A DNA stretch of 64,000 bases from Chitinophagaceae bacterium UBA4407 (GTDB lineage Bacteria > Bacteroidota > Bacteroidia > Chitinophagales > Chitinophagaceae), in assembly GCA_002390845.1 (NCBI GenBank), contig DGQT01000040.1, positions 54,616 to 118,615 on the forward strand, written 5' to 3'. A program made the position numbers and the translations under genes. Shown here piece by piece: positions 1 to 8,162 of this stretch (the stretch's first letter is position 1; the number at the start of each line of letters is the position of its first letter). The notes below the pieces were generated by a model, which ran no database searches, was not told the DNA's origin, and saw only the letters and a list, made by a program, of their open reading frames with translations.

Positions 1-154
1 AATCGGTTAAAATTACGAAAGAATCTGCAAATTTTATTGACGCTTTTCAAATAATAGTCAAAACGCTTGAATATTGTTAACAAAAGAGGCAGTTACTTGG
101 ATAAATTATGGCAAACGGTTGTTAGGATTAAAAATTAATTAATGTTTTGAACTA

Positions 155-590
155 ATTTTTTGTACCAAACTGTAATGCTGTATTGAACTTTAGTTGCGTC
201 GCACTCTTGTACGTTCGGATTATATATTGGGCTTTTACCGAAGTCTCCCAGCAACGGCGGCGTTGCGTTATGTGGCAAAACAACTCAAAATGGTTTTGTT
301 GATTTTCAATTAGTTAGTACCGAGTTGTATAGAAGCGAAGATTAAAGCGAATAAGTGTTCTGCGAAGTCTCCGGGCCTTGCAGTAGTATGTATAAAGTCT
401 CTGACTTTATTATTTGCTCCATATTGCATTTCTTAGTAACCAGATTTTTTGCTGTCATTGTTGGTATCCCTGCCAATGGCCCATGAAATTTTCATCATTC
501 CGCTTCGGTAAAAGCCCAATATATAATCCAACCCCACAAGAGTGCGACGCAACAGATGCTGAATAGATTATCTTAGCCCGGCTCAAAAAT
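155..590. repeat. Dispersed inverted-repeat element E1 (L and R arms, 270-bp interior); covers most of the gene-free start of the window
   Basis: The left arm core GTTGCGTCGCACTCTTGTAC is at 193-212 and continues into a GGATTATATATTGGGCTTTTACCG segment to 240. The right arm at 508-590 carries its reverse complement (GGTAAAAGCCCAATATATAATCC, then ACAAGAGTGCGACGCAAC at about 535-553) and ends in AGCCCGGCTCAAAAAT. The outer left end (155-190) is degenerate. The interior (241-507) has no convincing ORF; it holds a small palindrome GCAACGgcgGCGTTGC near 252. Bases 1-154 and 591-627 show nothing recognisable. Confidence 0.8.
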
Positions 591-627
591 ATTTGCTTTT
601 ATTTGTTGTATTATTTAATTGAGATAC

Positions 628-2979
628 ATGAAAAAATATTTACTTTTTATTTTATGCTGCACTGCTGTTTATGCAAATGCGCAAACACTTACCGTAGAAA
701 AAATTATGCAGGACAGTAAATGGATCGGCACTTCGCCTTCGGGTATTTCGTGGGCATACGATAACAAAACCATTCTCTTTAACTGGAACCCGGAGAGAGC
801 GCTGAGCGATTCTGCATACAGTTACCAGCTAAACAGTGCCGCACTGTTGAAAATGAATTACAAAGATGCGCAGCTTGCAAAAGCCATTGCCGGCGGCACT
901 TACAACCATGCACGTACAAAAATTGTATTCAGTTATAAAGGTGATATTCATTTACTCGATGTTGCTTCAGGGAAGATCTCACGCATCACTCAAACGCAGC
1001 AAGATAAATACAATTTTTCTTTTATCATAAATGAAGAATGGATTGCTTATCAAACCGGCAACAATCTTTTTGCATGGAATATTGCAACCGGCTTTACAAA
1101 GCAGCTTACTGATTTTGAAAAAGAAAAAACATCCGTAAAAAAAGTGTCGGCGCAGGATCAATGGCTGCAGCAGCAGCAACTCAACACATCGGATGTGTTG
1201 AAAAAAAGAAAGGAAAAAAAAGATGCACGTACGGCCTATTTAAAGCTGATGAAAGATGCTGACAGCATCCATATTATTTACACCGGAGATAAAACAGTGG
1301 AGGGCTTGCAGGTGAGCCCGGACGGAAGATATATAAGCTATAATTTATCTGAAGAAGCAGCCGGTGCAAAGGTTGCCAATGTTCCAAACTATATTACGGA
1401 AAGCGGGTACACCACCGATATTTCAACACGTGGCAAAGCCGGTGTGCCGCAGGGGAAATATACATTCTATGTTTTTGACAGGGTGAAAGACACAGTGATT
1501 TTAGTGAAGACAGATTCGCTGCCGGGCATTACCGATAAAACTGATTATACAAAAGATTATCCTGCAAAATTCAGCGATACCGTGCACCCCGTTCGTGATG
1601 TTTATATCTCTTCCGTTTACTGGAACGAAGAAGGCACCAACGCAGTACTCGATATTCTTTCGCAGGATTTTAAAGACCGCTGGTTAATGCAGTTAGACGC
1701 CGCAACAGGCAAACTAAAACTGCTCGACAGGCAGCGCGATGAAGCATGGATTGCTGGCCCGGGCATTGGCTGGATCGCTGGTGCAAACTGCGGCTATATC
1801 AATGATCATACATTTTATTTTCAGAGCGAAGCAAGCGGCTATTCGCATTTGTATGCGTACGATATTACCACGCAAACAAAGAAACAGTTAACGCAGGGCA
1901 ATTATGAAATTCAGCAGGCAACATTGAGCTATGATAAAAAATATTTTTACATCATCAGCAATGAAGAGCATCCCGGCAAACAAAGTTTTTACAGGATAAA
2001 TAATGATGGCAGCAACAAACAAAAGATCACATCCATGACCGGTGGTTATGAAGTAACAATTTCACCTGATGAAAAATATATTGCTTACCGTTACTCATAC
2101 CAAAATAAGCCATGGGAATTATACGTACAGGAAAATGCGCCTAATAGAAAACCCATACAGGTAACCAATAAAGCCATAAGCGATGAATGGAAAGCTTACC
2201 CCTGGCGCGACACAAAAATTACCACATTTAATGACCGGGATGGCCTGCCTGTCTATGCCCGCATATACGAACCCACAAAAGGCAAAAAGAATAATGCCGC
2301 TGTAATTTTTGTACACGGCGCAGGCTATTTGCAAAATGTAACTTACTCGTGGAGTTATTATTACCACGAGTTTATGTTCAACAATTTATTAGCCGATAAA
2401 GGCTACACCGTAATAGATATCGATTACCGTGCAAGCTCAGGTTATGGCCGCAACTGGCGCACCGCCATTTACCGTTATATGGGCGGTAAAGATCTGGATG
2501 ACGAAGTTGATGCAGCAAAATTTCTGGTGAAAAATTATGGTATAGACTCTACCCGCATTGGCATGTACGGCGGTAGCTATGGCGGCTTTATGACGCTGAT
2601 GGCTTTGTTCACGCAGCCTTCTGTATTCAAGGCTGGCGCTGCATTGCGGCCCGTTACAGATTGGGGGCATTACGATGATGGCTATACCTCGGCCATATTA
2701 AATCAGCCGTTCAATGATACACTTGCGTATCAGCGTTCGTCGCCCATAAATTTTGCAGCGGGTTTAAAAAATCATTTACTTATTTGCCACGGAATGGTTG
2801 ATGTAAACGTGCATTACCAGGATGCCGTTCGTCTTGCACAGCGCCTTATTGAACTTGGAAAAGACAACTGGGATCTCGCCTCTTATCCCATGGAAGACCA
2901 TGGTTTTGTAGAGCCTTCAAGCTGGACGGATGAGTACAAAAGAATTTTAAAACTCTTCAATGAAAATTTATTGAAGTAG
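628..2979 (+). CDS. S9 family (DPP-IV/prolyl oligopeptidase-like) serine peptidase, exported
   Basis: A 783-residue exported peptidase of the prolyl oligopeptidase clan, expected to remove dipeptides or cleave short proline-containing peptides in the periplasm or at the cell surface. The signal peptide is MKKYLLFILCCTAVYANAQ. I chose the ATG at 628 rather than an in-frame TTG at 619 because it gives a clean signal peptide. Residues about 25-500 form WD/beta-propeller-like DPPIV N-terminal sequence (TDFEKEK, YDKKYFYIISNEEHPG). The C-terminal alpha/beta hydrolase has the GGSYGG nucleophile elbow (Ser650), Asp725 in HGMVDVNVH and His758 in DHGFVEP, so the catalytic triad is intact. Length is normal for the family. 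It appears monocistronic, bounded by repeat elements on both sides. Substrate specificity cannot be read from the sequence. Confidence 0.93.
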   Translation: MKKYLLFILCCTAVYANAQTLTVEKIMQDSKWIGTSPSGISWAYDNKTILFNWNPERALSDSAYSYQLNSAALLKMNYKDAQLAKAIAGGTYNHARTKIVFSYKGDIHLLDVASGKISRITQTQQDKYNFSFIINEEWIAYQTGNNLFAWNIATGFTKQLTDFEKEKTSVKKVSAQDQWLQQQQLNTSDVLKKRKEKKDARTAYLKLMKDADSIHIIYTGDKTVEGLQVSPDGRYISYNLSEEAAGAKVANVPNYITESGYTTDISTRGKAGVPQGKYTFYVFDRVKDTVILVKTDSLPGITDKTDYTKDYPAKFSDTVHPVRDVYISSVYWNEEGTNAVLDILSQDFKDRWLMQLDAATGKLKLLDRQRDEAWIAGPGIGWIAGANCGYINDHTFYFQSEASGYSHLYAYDITTQTKKQLTQGNYEIQQATLSYDKKYFYIISNEEHPGKQSFYRINNDGSNKQKITSMTGGYEVTISPDEKYIAYRYSYQNKPWELYVQENAPNRKPIQVTNKAISDEWKAYPWRDTKITTFNDRDGLPVYARIYEPTKGKKNNAAVIFVHGAGYLQNVTYSWSYYYHEFMFNNLLADKGYTVIDIDYRASSGYGRNWRTAIYRYMGGKDLDDEVDAAKFLVKNYGIDSTRIGMYGGSYGGFMTLMALFTQPSVFKAGAALRPVTDWGHYDDGYTSAILNQPFNDTLAYQRSSPINFAAGLKNHLLICHGMVDVNVHYQDAVRLAQRLIELGKDNWDLASYPMEDHGFVEPSSWTDEYKRILKLFNENLLK

Positions 2980-2996
2980 AATAAGCAATACAAAAA

Positions 2997-3248
2997 TTTT
3001 GAGCCCGGCTAAGGTTTTCCATGGCATCGCCTGTTGCGTCGCACACTTGTACGTTCGGAACATGGTTGGGCAAAAAACAATGAACCGCTAAGACGCAGAG
3101 GCGGAGAGAAATTATGCTCTCTTTGCGTCTCTCTGCCTCTGCGGTTATAATCTACGCTTCGGTAAAAGCTCAATATATAATCCAACCGTAAAAGTGCGCG
3201 ACGCAACAGGCGATGCTACAGGGAACTTTAGCCCGGTTCATAATATTT
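2997..3248. repeat. Dispersed inverted-repeat element E2 with a second repeat nested inside
   Basis: A complete hairpin copy filling the gap between two plus-strand genes. The left end TTTTGAGCCCGGCTAAGG is followed by GGCATCGCCTG and the core GTTGCGTCGCACACTTGTAC (3033-3052). The right arm has AAAGTGCGCGACGCAACAGGCGATGC and ends in TTTAGCCCGGTTCATAAT. The variable GGCATCGCCTG segment is also complementary between the arms. The interior at 3083-3146 carries another inverted repeat (AACCGC/GCGGTT; GCAGAGGC 3095-3102 with GCCTCTGC 3135-3142) of the kind made of ACGCAGAG motifs. Confidence 0.88.
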
Positions 3249-3303
3249 CTTTGTCCGAAAATGCACATCGCTAAACGTGTGCTAACGGCTGGGAGCTAAA
3301 GAT

Positions 3304-3311
3304 TATCTTTG
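3304..3311 (+). promoter_or_regulatory. Candidate -7 box TATCTTTG
   Basis: TATCTTTG fits the Bacteroidota sigma-ABfr -7 consensus TAnnTTTG and lies 14 bases before the ATG at 3326, implying a very short leader. No clear TTTG -33 element is seen at the expected distance, so the call is modest. Confidence 0.45.
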
Positions 3312-3325
3312 TAAAAATTTTGGGT

Positions 3326-4738
3326 ATGTACATTCAGCAATTATATACAGGTTGCCTTAGTGAGGCCGCCTATTTTATTGAGAGCAACGGCGAGGCAGCA
3401 GTGATTGATCCACTGCGTGATATTGAAGCTTACCTGCAACTCGCTGCAGAAAGAAAGGCCACAATTAAATATATTTTTGAAACGCATTTTCATGCAGATT
3501 TTGTAAGCGGCCATATTGACCTTGCAAGTGCTACCGGTGCACCTATTATTTACGGCCCCGATACAAAAGCGAACTTTCCGGTGCATGTATCAAAAGATGG
3601 TGAACAGTTTAAGTTGGGTGATATTACAATTGAAGTGTTGCATACGCCAGGTCACACATTAGAAAGCACCTGCTATTTATTGAAAGATGAAAAAGGAAAA
3701 GACCATGCAGTTTTTACCGGCGATACTTTATTTGTAGGCGATGTGGGCAGGCCCGATCTTTCGCAGCAGGGCGAAGTGCTAACCATGCAAGACCTTGCGG
3801 GAATGTTGTATGAAAGCCTGAGGCAAAAAATTGTTCCGCTGGCGGATGATGTAATTGTATATCCGGCACATGGTGCGGGCAGCAGTTGCGGTAAAAATCT
3901 TGGCCCGAATACCTACAGTACAATTGGTGATGAGAAGGAAACCAATTACGCGCTACTAGCCAAATCGAAAGAAGAATTTATTAAAGCTGTTACGGATGGG
4001 CTGGCTACCCCTCCTTTGTATTTTCCGATAAATGCAGAGATCAATAAAACCGGTTATGAGAGTTTGGATGCCGTACTGGAAAAAGGTTTACATGCGTTGG
4101 ATATTGAAGCCTTTAAAGCGGCCATGCAAAGGGATGATGTAGTTATTTTAGATACGCGCAATGCAGATATTTTTACACAGGGTTTTGTACCGGGCAGTAT
4201 TTTCATCGGGCTTGAGGGGCGCTTTGCTGAGTGGGCCGGCAGCCTATTACCTTTTGATAAAGACTTGCTGTTGGTTACAGAGCCGGGCACGGAAAGAGAA
4301 ACGGTTGTACGCCTTGCCCGTGTTGGTTTTGAGCGCTTTGCTGGTTATCTTGAAGGTAGTTTTGATACATGGAAAAACAGCGGCGAAACAGTTGATCTTA
4401 TAATTGATGTTGAGCCGGATGAACTGGCGATGGACCTGCCTTTTGATGACCGTATTGTTGTCGTTGATGTGCGTAAAGAACCTGAGTTTGTAGAAGGCCA
4501 TGTGGCCGGTGCTGTGAATATTCCCCTAAGTGATTTAACCGACCCCGGCAGTATGGCAAACATTGATGATAATGATAATCTTTATGTGCATTGCGGTGGC
4601 GGTTACCGTAGCGTAATAGCCTGCTCTATGATGAAGCGGCAGGGTATTCATAACCTGCGCAATATCGCAGGCGGCTGGGCCAAGATTGTTGAAGAAGACA
4701 GGATTGAAAGGGAAAAGAGCAAAGAGGTGTTGAATTGA
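3326..4738 (+). CDS. MBL-fold persulfide-dioxygenase-like hydrolase fused to two rhodanese domains
   Basis: A 470-residue cytoplasmic protein, probably acting in persulfide or sulfide detoxification. The metallo-beta-lactamase domain (about 1-235) has ETHFHADFVSGH (His54, His56, Asp58), TPGHTLEST, FTGDTLFVGDVGRPDL and YPAHGAGSSCG. The HADFVSGH and GDVGRPDL signatures are those of ETHE1/BLH-type persulfide dioxygenases. Two rhodanese domains follow (about 250-360 and 370-470). The second has an active-site loop CGGGYRS with Cys423. The first has TEPGTERE at the equivalent place and lacks the cysteine, so it is probably structural or regulatory. The start is the ATG at 3326; an in-frame TTG six bases upstream is less likely. 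A TAnnTTTG box sits just upstream. Confidence 0.92.
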   Translation: MYIQQLYTGCLSEAAYFIESNGEAAVIDPLRDIEAYLQLAAERKATIKYIFETHFHADFVSGHIDLASATGAPIIYGPDTKANFPVHVSKDGEQFKLGDITIEVLHTPGHTLESTCYLLKDEKGKDHAVFTGDTLFVGDVGRPDLSQQGEVLTMQDLAGMLYESLRQKIVPLADDVIVYPAHGAGSSCGKNLGPNTYSTIGDEKETNYALLAKSKEEFIKAVTDGLATPPLYFPINAEINKTGYESLDAVLEKGLHALDIEAFKAAMQRDDVVILDTRNADIFTQGFVPGSIFIGLEGRFAEWAGSLLPFDKDLLLVTEPGTERETVVRLARVGFERFAGYLEGSFDTWKNSGETVDLIIDVEPDELAMDLPFDDRIVVVDVRKEPEFVEGHVAGAVNIPLSDLTDPGSMANIDDNDNLYVHCGGGYRSVIACSMMKRQGIHNLRNIAGGWAKIVEEDRIEREKSKEVLN

Positions 4739-4744
4739 TTTGAT

Positions 4745-4768
4745 GATTTGGTGATTTGGTGATTTGGT
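4745..4768. repeat. Short tandem repeat GATTTGGT x3
   Basis: Three perfect 8-bp units lie directly behind the stop codon of the MBL/rhodanese gene. The unit length is not a multiple of three and the tract is non-coding. Confidence 0.8.
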
Positions 4769-4778
4769 GATGAATACA

Positions 4779-4858
4779 TTTTTTTGAGCCGGGCAGTTGA
4801 ACATGTATGAGACTTTTGTTGCGTCGCACACTTGTGCTGTATTAATAATATTGGGCTT
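4779..4858. repeat. Single left arm of the dispersed repeat (E3)
   Basis: TTTTTTGAGCCGGGCAG at the outer end, then TATGAGACTTTT and the core GTTGCGTCGCACACTTGTGC, ending in ATATTGGGCTTTAAC. No right arm follows; instead a terminator lies at 4884. Confidence 0.82.
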
Positions 4859-4883
4859 TAACAGCCGCTGATCTTTAATTTTA

Positions 4884-4910
4884 AATCCTGCCGTTGGGCA
4901 GGATTTTTTT
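4884..4910. terminator. Intrinsic terminator between convergent genes
   Basis: A perfect 9-bp stem AATCCTGCC (4884-4892) / GGCAGGATT (4897-4905) with loop GTTG and a T-run to 4910. An A/T-rich run on the other side means it could serve both convergent genes (ends at 4738 and 4957). Confidence 0.85.
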
Positions 4911-4956
4911 CGCGATAATTTCCTTTTTATCCGGTAATAAAACAATCAGAACTCAA

Positions 4957-5838
4957 TTAAATCACCATCTTCTTATATTTCTCTGCATCAAATTCCCACT
5001 TCCATCTGCGGTGGCTCCAGAGATAGCCAGATGGATGTTTGCGGATTGAATCTTCTACAAACGAAATCATTTGTTTGGTTATTTCTCCCTGCGGCAAACT
5101 GCGTGGTTCTGTGGTGAGTAAGACCAGATCAGTTTTATAATAACCGCGCTTTACTTTATAAAAATTACACATTACAATTGCGGTATTTGCTACACGTGCA
5201 CCACGTTCAGGGCCTTTTACAATTGGCGTCATCTTTCCAAAGAAGGTTGTCCAGTAAGCGTTTTCAGGGCTTCCGGGGTTTTGGTCGCCAACAAGGGCCA
5301 GGCAATATTGCTGTTTATTGTAGCCGGCAAATTTTGTTGCAAATTCGGTTGCTGCAATTAAATTGGCTCCAAACTTTTTACGCATGTTGATGAATATCTT
5401 ATCCAGGGCTTTATTGCTGATGGGCATATAAACCGTGAGCAACGGATATTTAAAATTGTGCGAGTAGCCAAGGTTGGCAAACTCCCAGTTAAAAAAATGC
5501 CCGCTGTGCAATTGTACTTTTTTGCCCGTAGCATAGAGATCATTCACCACTTCAAAATTGCCAACAAAACGTTTGTTCAGTTCTTCGCCTGAAATTGAAA
5601 ACAGTTTGATGGTCTCAATAAAATTATCAATAAAGCCTTTATAAAAATCTTTCATTATTGCGGTTCGTTCTGCCGCTGTTTTTTCGGGAAAGGCAATGGT
5701 AAGGTTATCCATCACCACATCTTTTCTGTACCCGATAATATAATACATCAGTAAATAAATCCCATCGCTTATAATGTAAAGCACACACCAGGGCAATAAA
5801 GAAAGTGCATACAAAAAACCGTAAATGATATAGTACAT
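4957..5838 (-). CDS. LpxL/HtrB-family lysophospholipid/lipid A acyltransferase
   Basis: A 293-residue inner-membrane acyltransferase of the LpxL/LpxM (HtrB/MsbB) family, expected to add a secondary acyl chain to the lipid A precursor or a related lipid. The N-terminal hydrophobic anchor is MYYIIYGFLYALSLLPWCVL. The family HX4(D/E) catalytic motif is seen as HFFNWE in HSGHFFNWEFAN, followed by a GDQNPGSPE loop and C-terminal LWSHRRWKWE. The reading frame is open for 53 more codons upstream, but they are cysteine-rich and atypical. The ATG at 5838 gives the usual family N-terminus. Transcription is convergent with the MBL/rhodanese gene, and a TATCTTTG box lies at 5886-5879. Confidence 0.9.
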   Translation of the reverse strand: MYYIIYGFLYALSLLPWCVLYIISDGIYLLMYYIIGYRKDVVMDNLTIAFPEKTAAERTAIMKDFYKGFIDNFIETIKLFSISGEELNKRFVGNFEVVNDLYATGKKVQLHSGHFFNWEFANLGYSHNFKYPLLTVYMPISNKALDKIFINMRKKFGANLIAATEFATKFAGYNKQQYCLALVGDQNPGSPENAYWTTFFGKMTPIVKGPERGARVANTAIVMCNFYKVKRGYYKTDLVLLTTEPRSLPQGEITKQMISFVEDSIRKHPSGYLWSHRRWKWEFDAEKYKKMVI

Positions 5839-5878
5839 TAAGTTGAAATGTTGACAAGTTGACTTGTTGAAATGGCTG

Positions 5879-5886
5879 CAAAGATA
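5879..5886 (-). promoter_or_regulatory. Candidate -7 box TATCTTTG for the acyltransferase gene
   Basis: On the minus strand the sequence reads TATCTTTG, an exact TAnnTTTG match about 40 bases before the ATG at 5838. A -33 TTTG was not found. Confidence 0.4.
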
Positions 5887-5968
5887 ACAGATGCAGTTTT
5901 TACTTTTTACACACTGCGCTATAAAGACTGATTCAAAAGATGCAGGGTGGTGGCACCATGCCGCGCAA

Positions 5969-6036
5969 CAAACCGAACGTACAAGTGAGTGACACAACCA
6001 AAGCTTAATAGTAGCAGTACAGCCGGCTACAAAAAT
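5969..6036. repeat. Single right arm of the dispersed repeat, type II core (E4)
   Basis: CCGAACGTACAAGTGAGTGACACAAC is followed by CAAAGCTTAATAGTAGCAGTAC and AGCCGGCTACAAAAA. The core is GTGAGTGACACAAC instead of GTGTGCGACGCAAC. It lies between nadB (end 6066) and the acyltransferase. Confidence 0.75.
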
Positions 6037-6065
6037 TCTTTTTTTTCAGGCCGTGTAAGAAACTT

Positions 6066-7676
6066 TTATAAAATAATATTCTGCAACAGTTCACTCTTCT
6101 GCGGATGATCTGTATTAAAATGCAGGCCGCGGCTTTCTTTTCTAAATTCAGCACCTTTTACAATTAAGTACCCAACACTGATTAAATTTCTCAACTCGCA
6201 CAACTGTGGCGATACTCGGGTAGATTTATACAAGGCCTCTGTTTCTTCATACAAAAGATCCAGGCGCTTCATGGCACGCTGCAAACGTACATCGGTGCGC
6301 ACAATACCCACATAATCGCTCATGATCTGTTGCAGCTCTTTTAAGCTTTGCGTTATCAGGATCATTTCTTTGGGATCGGAAGTTCCTTTGGCATTCCAGT
6401 CAGGAACCTGTATTTCTTTGTGAAGGAAAATTTTCTTTGTTTCCAATTCGTTTACCGCATCAAGATAAGCACGGTGTGCAAACACCATTGCTTCGAGCAA
6501 ACTGTTGCTGGCAAGGCGGTTGGCGCCATGTAACCCTGTGCTTGCGCATTCGCCGCAGGCATACAAATTCATAATAGATGTTCTTGCAAACTCATCTGTT
6601 TTAATACCGCCGCAACTGTAGTGCGCTGCCGGTGCAACGGGTATCATTTGTTCCATTACATTGATGCCAATGCTTTTACATTTCTCATAAATGTTTGGAA
6701 AGTGGTGAATAAATTTTTCCTGATCCATATGCCTGCAGTCGAGGTACACATGTTCTGTACCGGTGCGTTTCATTTCGCTGTCTATGGCACGGGCCACAAT
6801 ATCACGTGGGGCAAGGTCTTTGCGTACATCATATTTCTCCATAAAGGCATCGCCATCTTTATTGCGCAAAATGCCGCCATCGCCACGCACCGCTTCCGTA
6901 ATTAAAAAAGAGGGCGATACCCCGGGTTCATATAAGGCTGTTGGGTGAAATTGTATAAACTCCATGTTTTCAATTCTTCCCTTTGCCCGGTACACCATTG
7001 CAATACCATCACCGGTTGCAATTTTCGGGTTGGTGGTTGTTCGGTAAGCCTGGCCGCAGCCACCACTTGCAAGCACCGTAATATCAGCCAGTATTTTTTC
7101 AATTTTATTGTTCTGAAGGTTTAATACATAAACGCCATAGCAGGTAATATCCAGTGTAGATTTTGTAACTAGAAAACCAAGGTGGTGTTGTGTAATAATA
7201 TCTAGTACAAAACAATGATTAATAAGTTCGATATTTTTACAAACCTGCAACTGCTCCAGCAATGCTCTTTCCATTTCTTTACCTGTAACATCTTTATGGT
7301 GCAGTATGCGGTGCTCACTGTGCCCGCCTTCCATGCCCAGCGAATATTCGCCGGTTGCATCTTTATCAAAGCTTGCACCGTAGTCAATAATTTCCCGTAT
7401 GCGTTCGGGGCCTTCTTTTACAACGATTTCCACAATATGCCTGTTGCATAAGCCATCGCCTGCAATAAGGGTGTCTTCAATATGTTTTTCAAAGCTGTCG
7501 TTCACTTCATCCCATACACCCGCAATGCCACCCTGTGCATATTTTGTGTTCGTTTCGTCAGCCTGTGTTTTTGTGATTACTGTTATCTTTTTCTCGGGAA
7601 AATGTTTGGCTGTTTTTAATGCATAAGTAAGCCCTGCAATGCCTGATCCTATAACTAAGAAATCTGTTCGCTGCAT
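6066..7676 (-). CDS. nadB: L-aspartate oxidase (quinolinate synthase B subunit)
   Basis: A 536-residue flavoprotein that oxidises L-aspartate to iminoaspartate, the first step of de novo NAD synthesis, in the cytoplasm. The N-terminal FAD-binding motif is VIGSGIAGL (about residues 8-16). Further family signatures are KYAQGGIAG, ASGGCGQAY, FHPTALY, EAVRGDGGILRN, RDIVARAID, and the C-terminal FAD/active-site stretch HYSCGGIKTD followed by GLHGANRLASNSLLE. A helical C-terminal domain of the succinate dehydrogenase/fumarate reductase type follows. The start is the ATG at 7676; thirteen codons upstream belong to a repeat arm. Full length. nadA and nadC are not adjacent. Confidence 0.95.
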   Translation of the reverse strand: MQRTDFLVIGSGIAGLTYALKTAKHFPEKKITVITKTQADETNTKYAQGGIAGVWDEVNDSFEKHIEDTLIAGDGLCNRHIVEIVVKEGPERIREIIDYGASFDKDATGEYSLGMEGGHSEHRILHHKDVTGKEMERALLEQLQVCKNIELINHCFVLDIITQHHLGFLVTKSTLDITCYGVYVLNLQNNKIEKILADITVLASGGCGQAYRTTTNPKIATGDGIAMVYRAKGRIENMEFIQFHPTALYEPGVSPSFLITEAVRGDGGILRNKDGDAFMEKYDVRKDLAPRDIVARAIDSEMKRTGTEHVYLDCRHMDQEKFIHHFPNIYEKCKSIGINVMEQMIPVAPAAHYSCGGIKTDEFARTSIMNLYACGECASTGLHGANRLASNSLLEAMVFAHRAYLDAVNELETKKIFLHKEIQVPDWNAKGTSDPKEMILITQSLKELQQIMSDYVGIVRTDVRLQRAMKRLDLLYEETEALYKSTRVSPQLCELRNLISVGYLIVKGAEFRKESRGLHFNTDHPQKSELLQNIIL

Positions 7677-7703
7677 ATTATCTTCTTGATTGATGCATAA
7701 AGT

Positions 7704-7866
7704 TATACTGCACAAGTGTGCGACGCAAGAAAAGTTTAATTAAGATACTACTGATGGGTACATACATTTCTTTTGTATTAATGGTACAATGCAGTAAAGA
7801 AGTATTTTGAGCCGGGCTGAAGTTTTTCATGGCACCTTCTCTTGCGTCGCACTTTTCAACTGCTGA
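7704..7866. repeat. Right arm followed by left arm of the dispersed repeat (E5, inside-out order)
   Basis: At 7706-7740 a right-type arm reads CACAAGTGTGCGACGCAAG. At 7804-7866 a left-type arm reads TTTTGAGCCGGGCTGAAG, GGCACCTTCTC, then TTGCGTCGCAC and a diverged tail. The order R then L is the reverse of complete copies, so these are probably halves of two elements. Confidence 0.75.
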
Positions 7867-8162
7867 AGCGCTAAGCAGCAAGGCGAAGATCATGTATTGT
7901 ACCTGTTCCATTTTAATAGTGGCAAAAAAATAATTCTATAAATTTCAAGTCCTTTGTTTCCTGTTTTATTTTTCTGCCGACTTATTCGTTACCAGTTTAT
8001 GAATTCCCTGAATAATTATATAATGACGATGACTTGAATCTGCAAAAGAACAAATTAACAAAGCAGTAATTACTGCACTTACCTGCACCGCCAAACCATT
8101 GAAGCGGCATTATAAAAGATAAACGGAGTTGCTGAAAATCCTTATAAAGAGTAAGCCGTGCG
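7867..8162. other. A/T-rich intergenic stretch with no recognised feature
   Basis: This is the rest of the 485-bp divergent gap between nadB and the 755-codon gene. It must carry the promoter of the plus-strand gene group, but no convincing TAnnTTTG box, operator or RNA was found. Confidence 0.4.

Noticed and set aside
3009..3206. 65-codon minus-strand ORF in E2
   Set aside because: It is translated inverted repeat only.
4535..4945. 136-codon minus-strand ORF at the end of the MBL/rhodanese gene
   Set aside because: It spans the gene end, a tandem repeat, a repeat arm and the terminator, and is not a credible protein.
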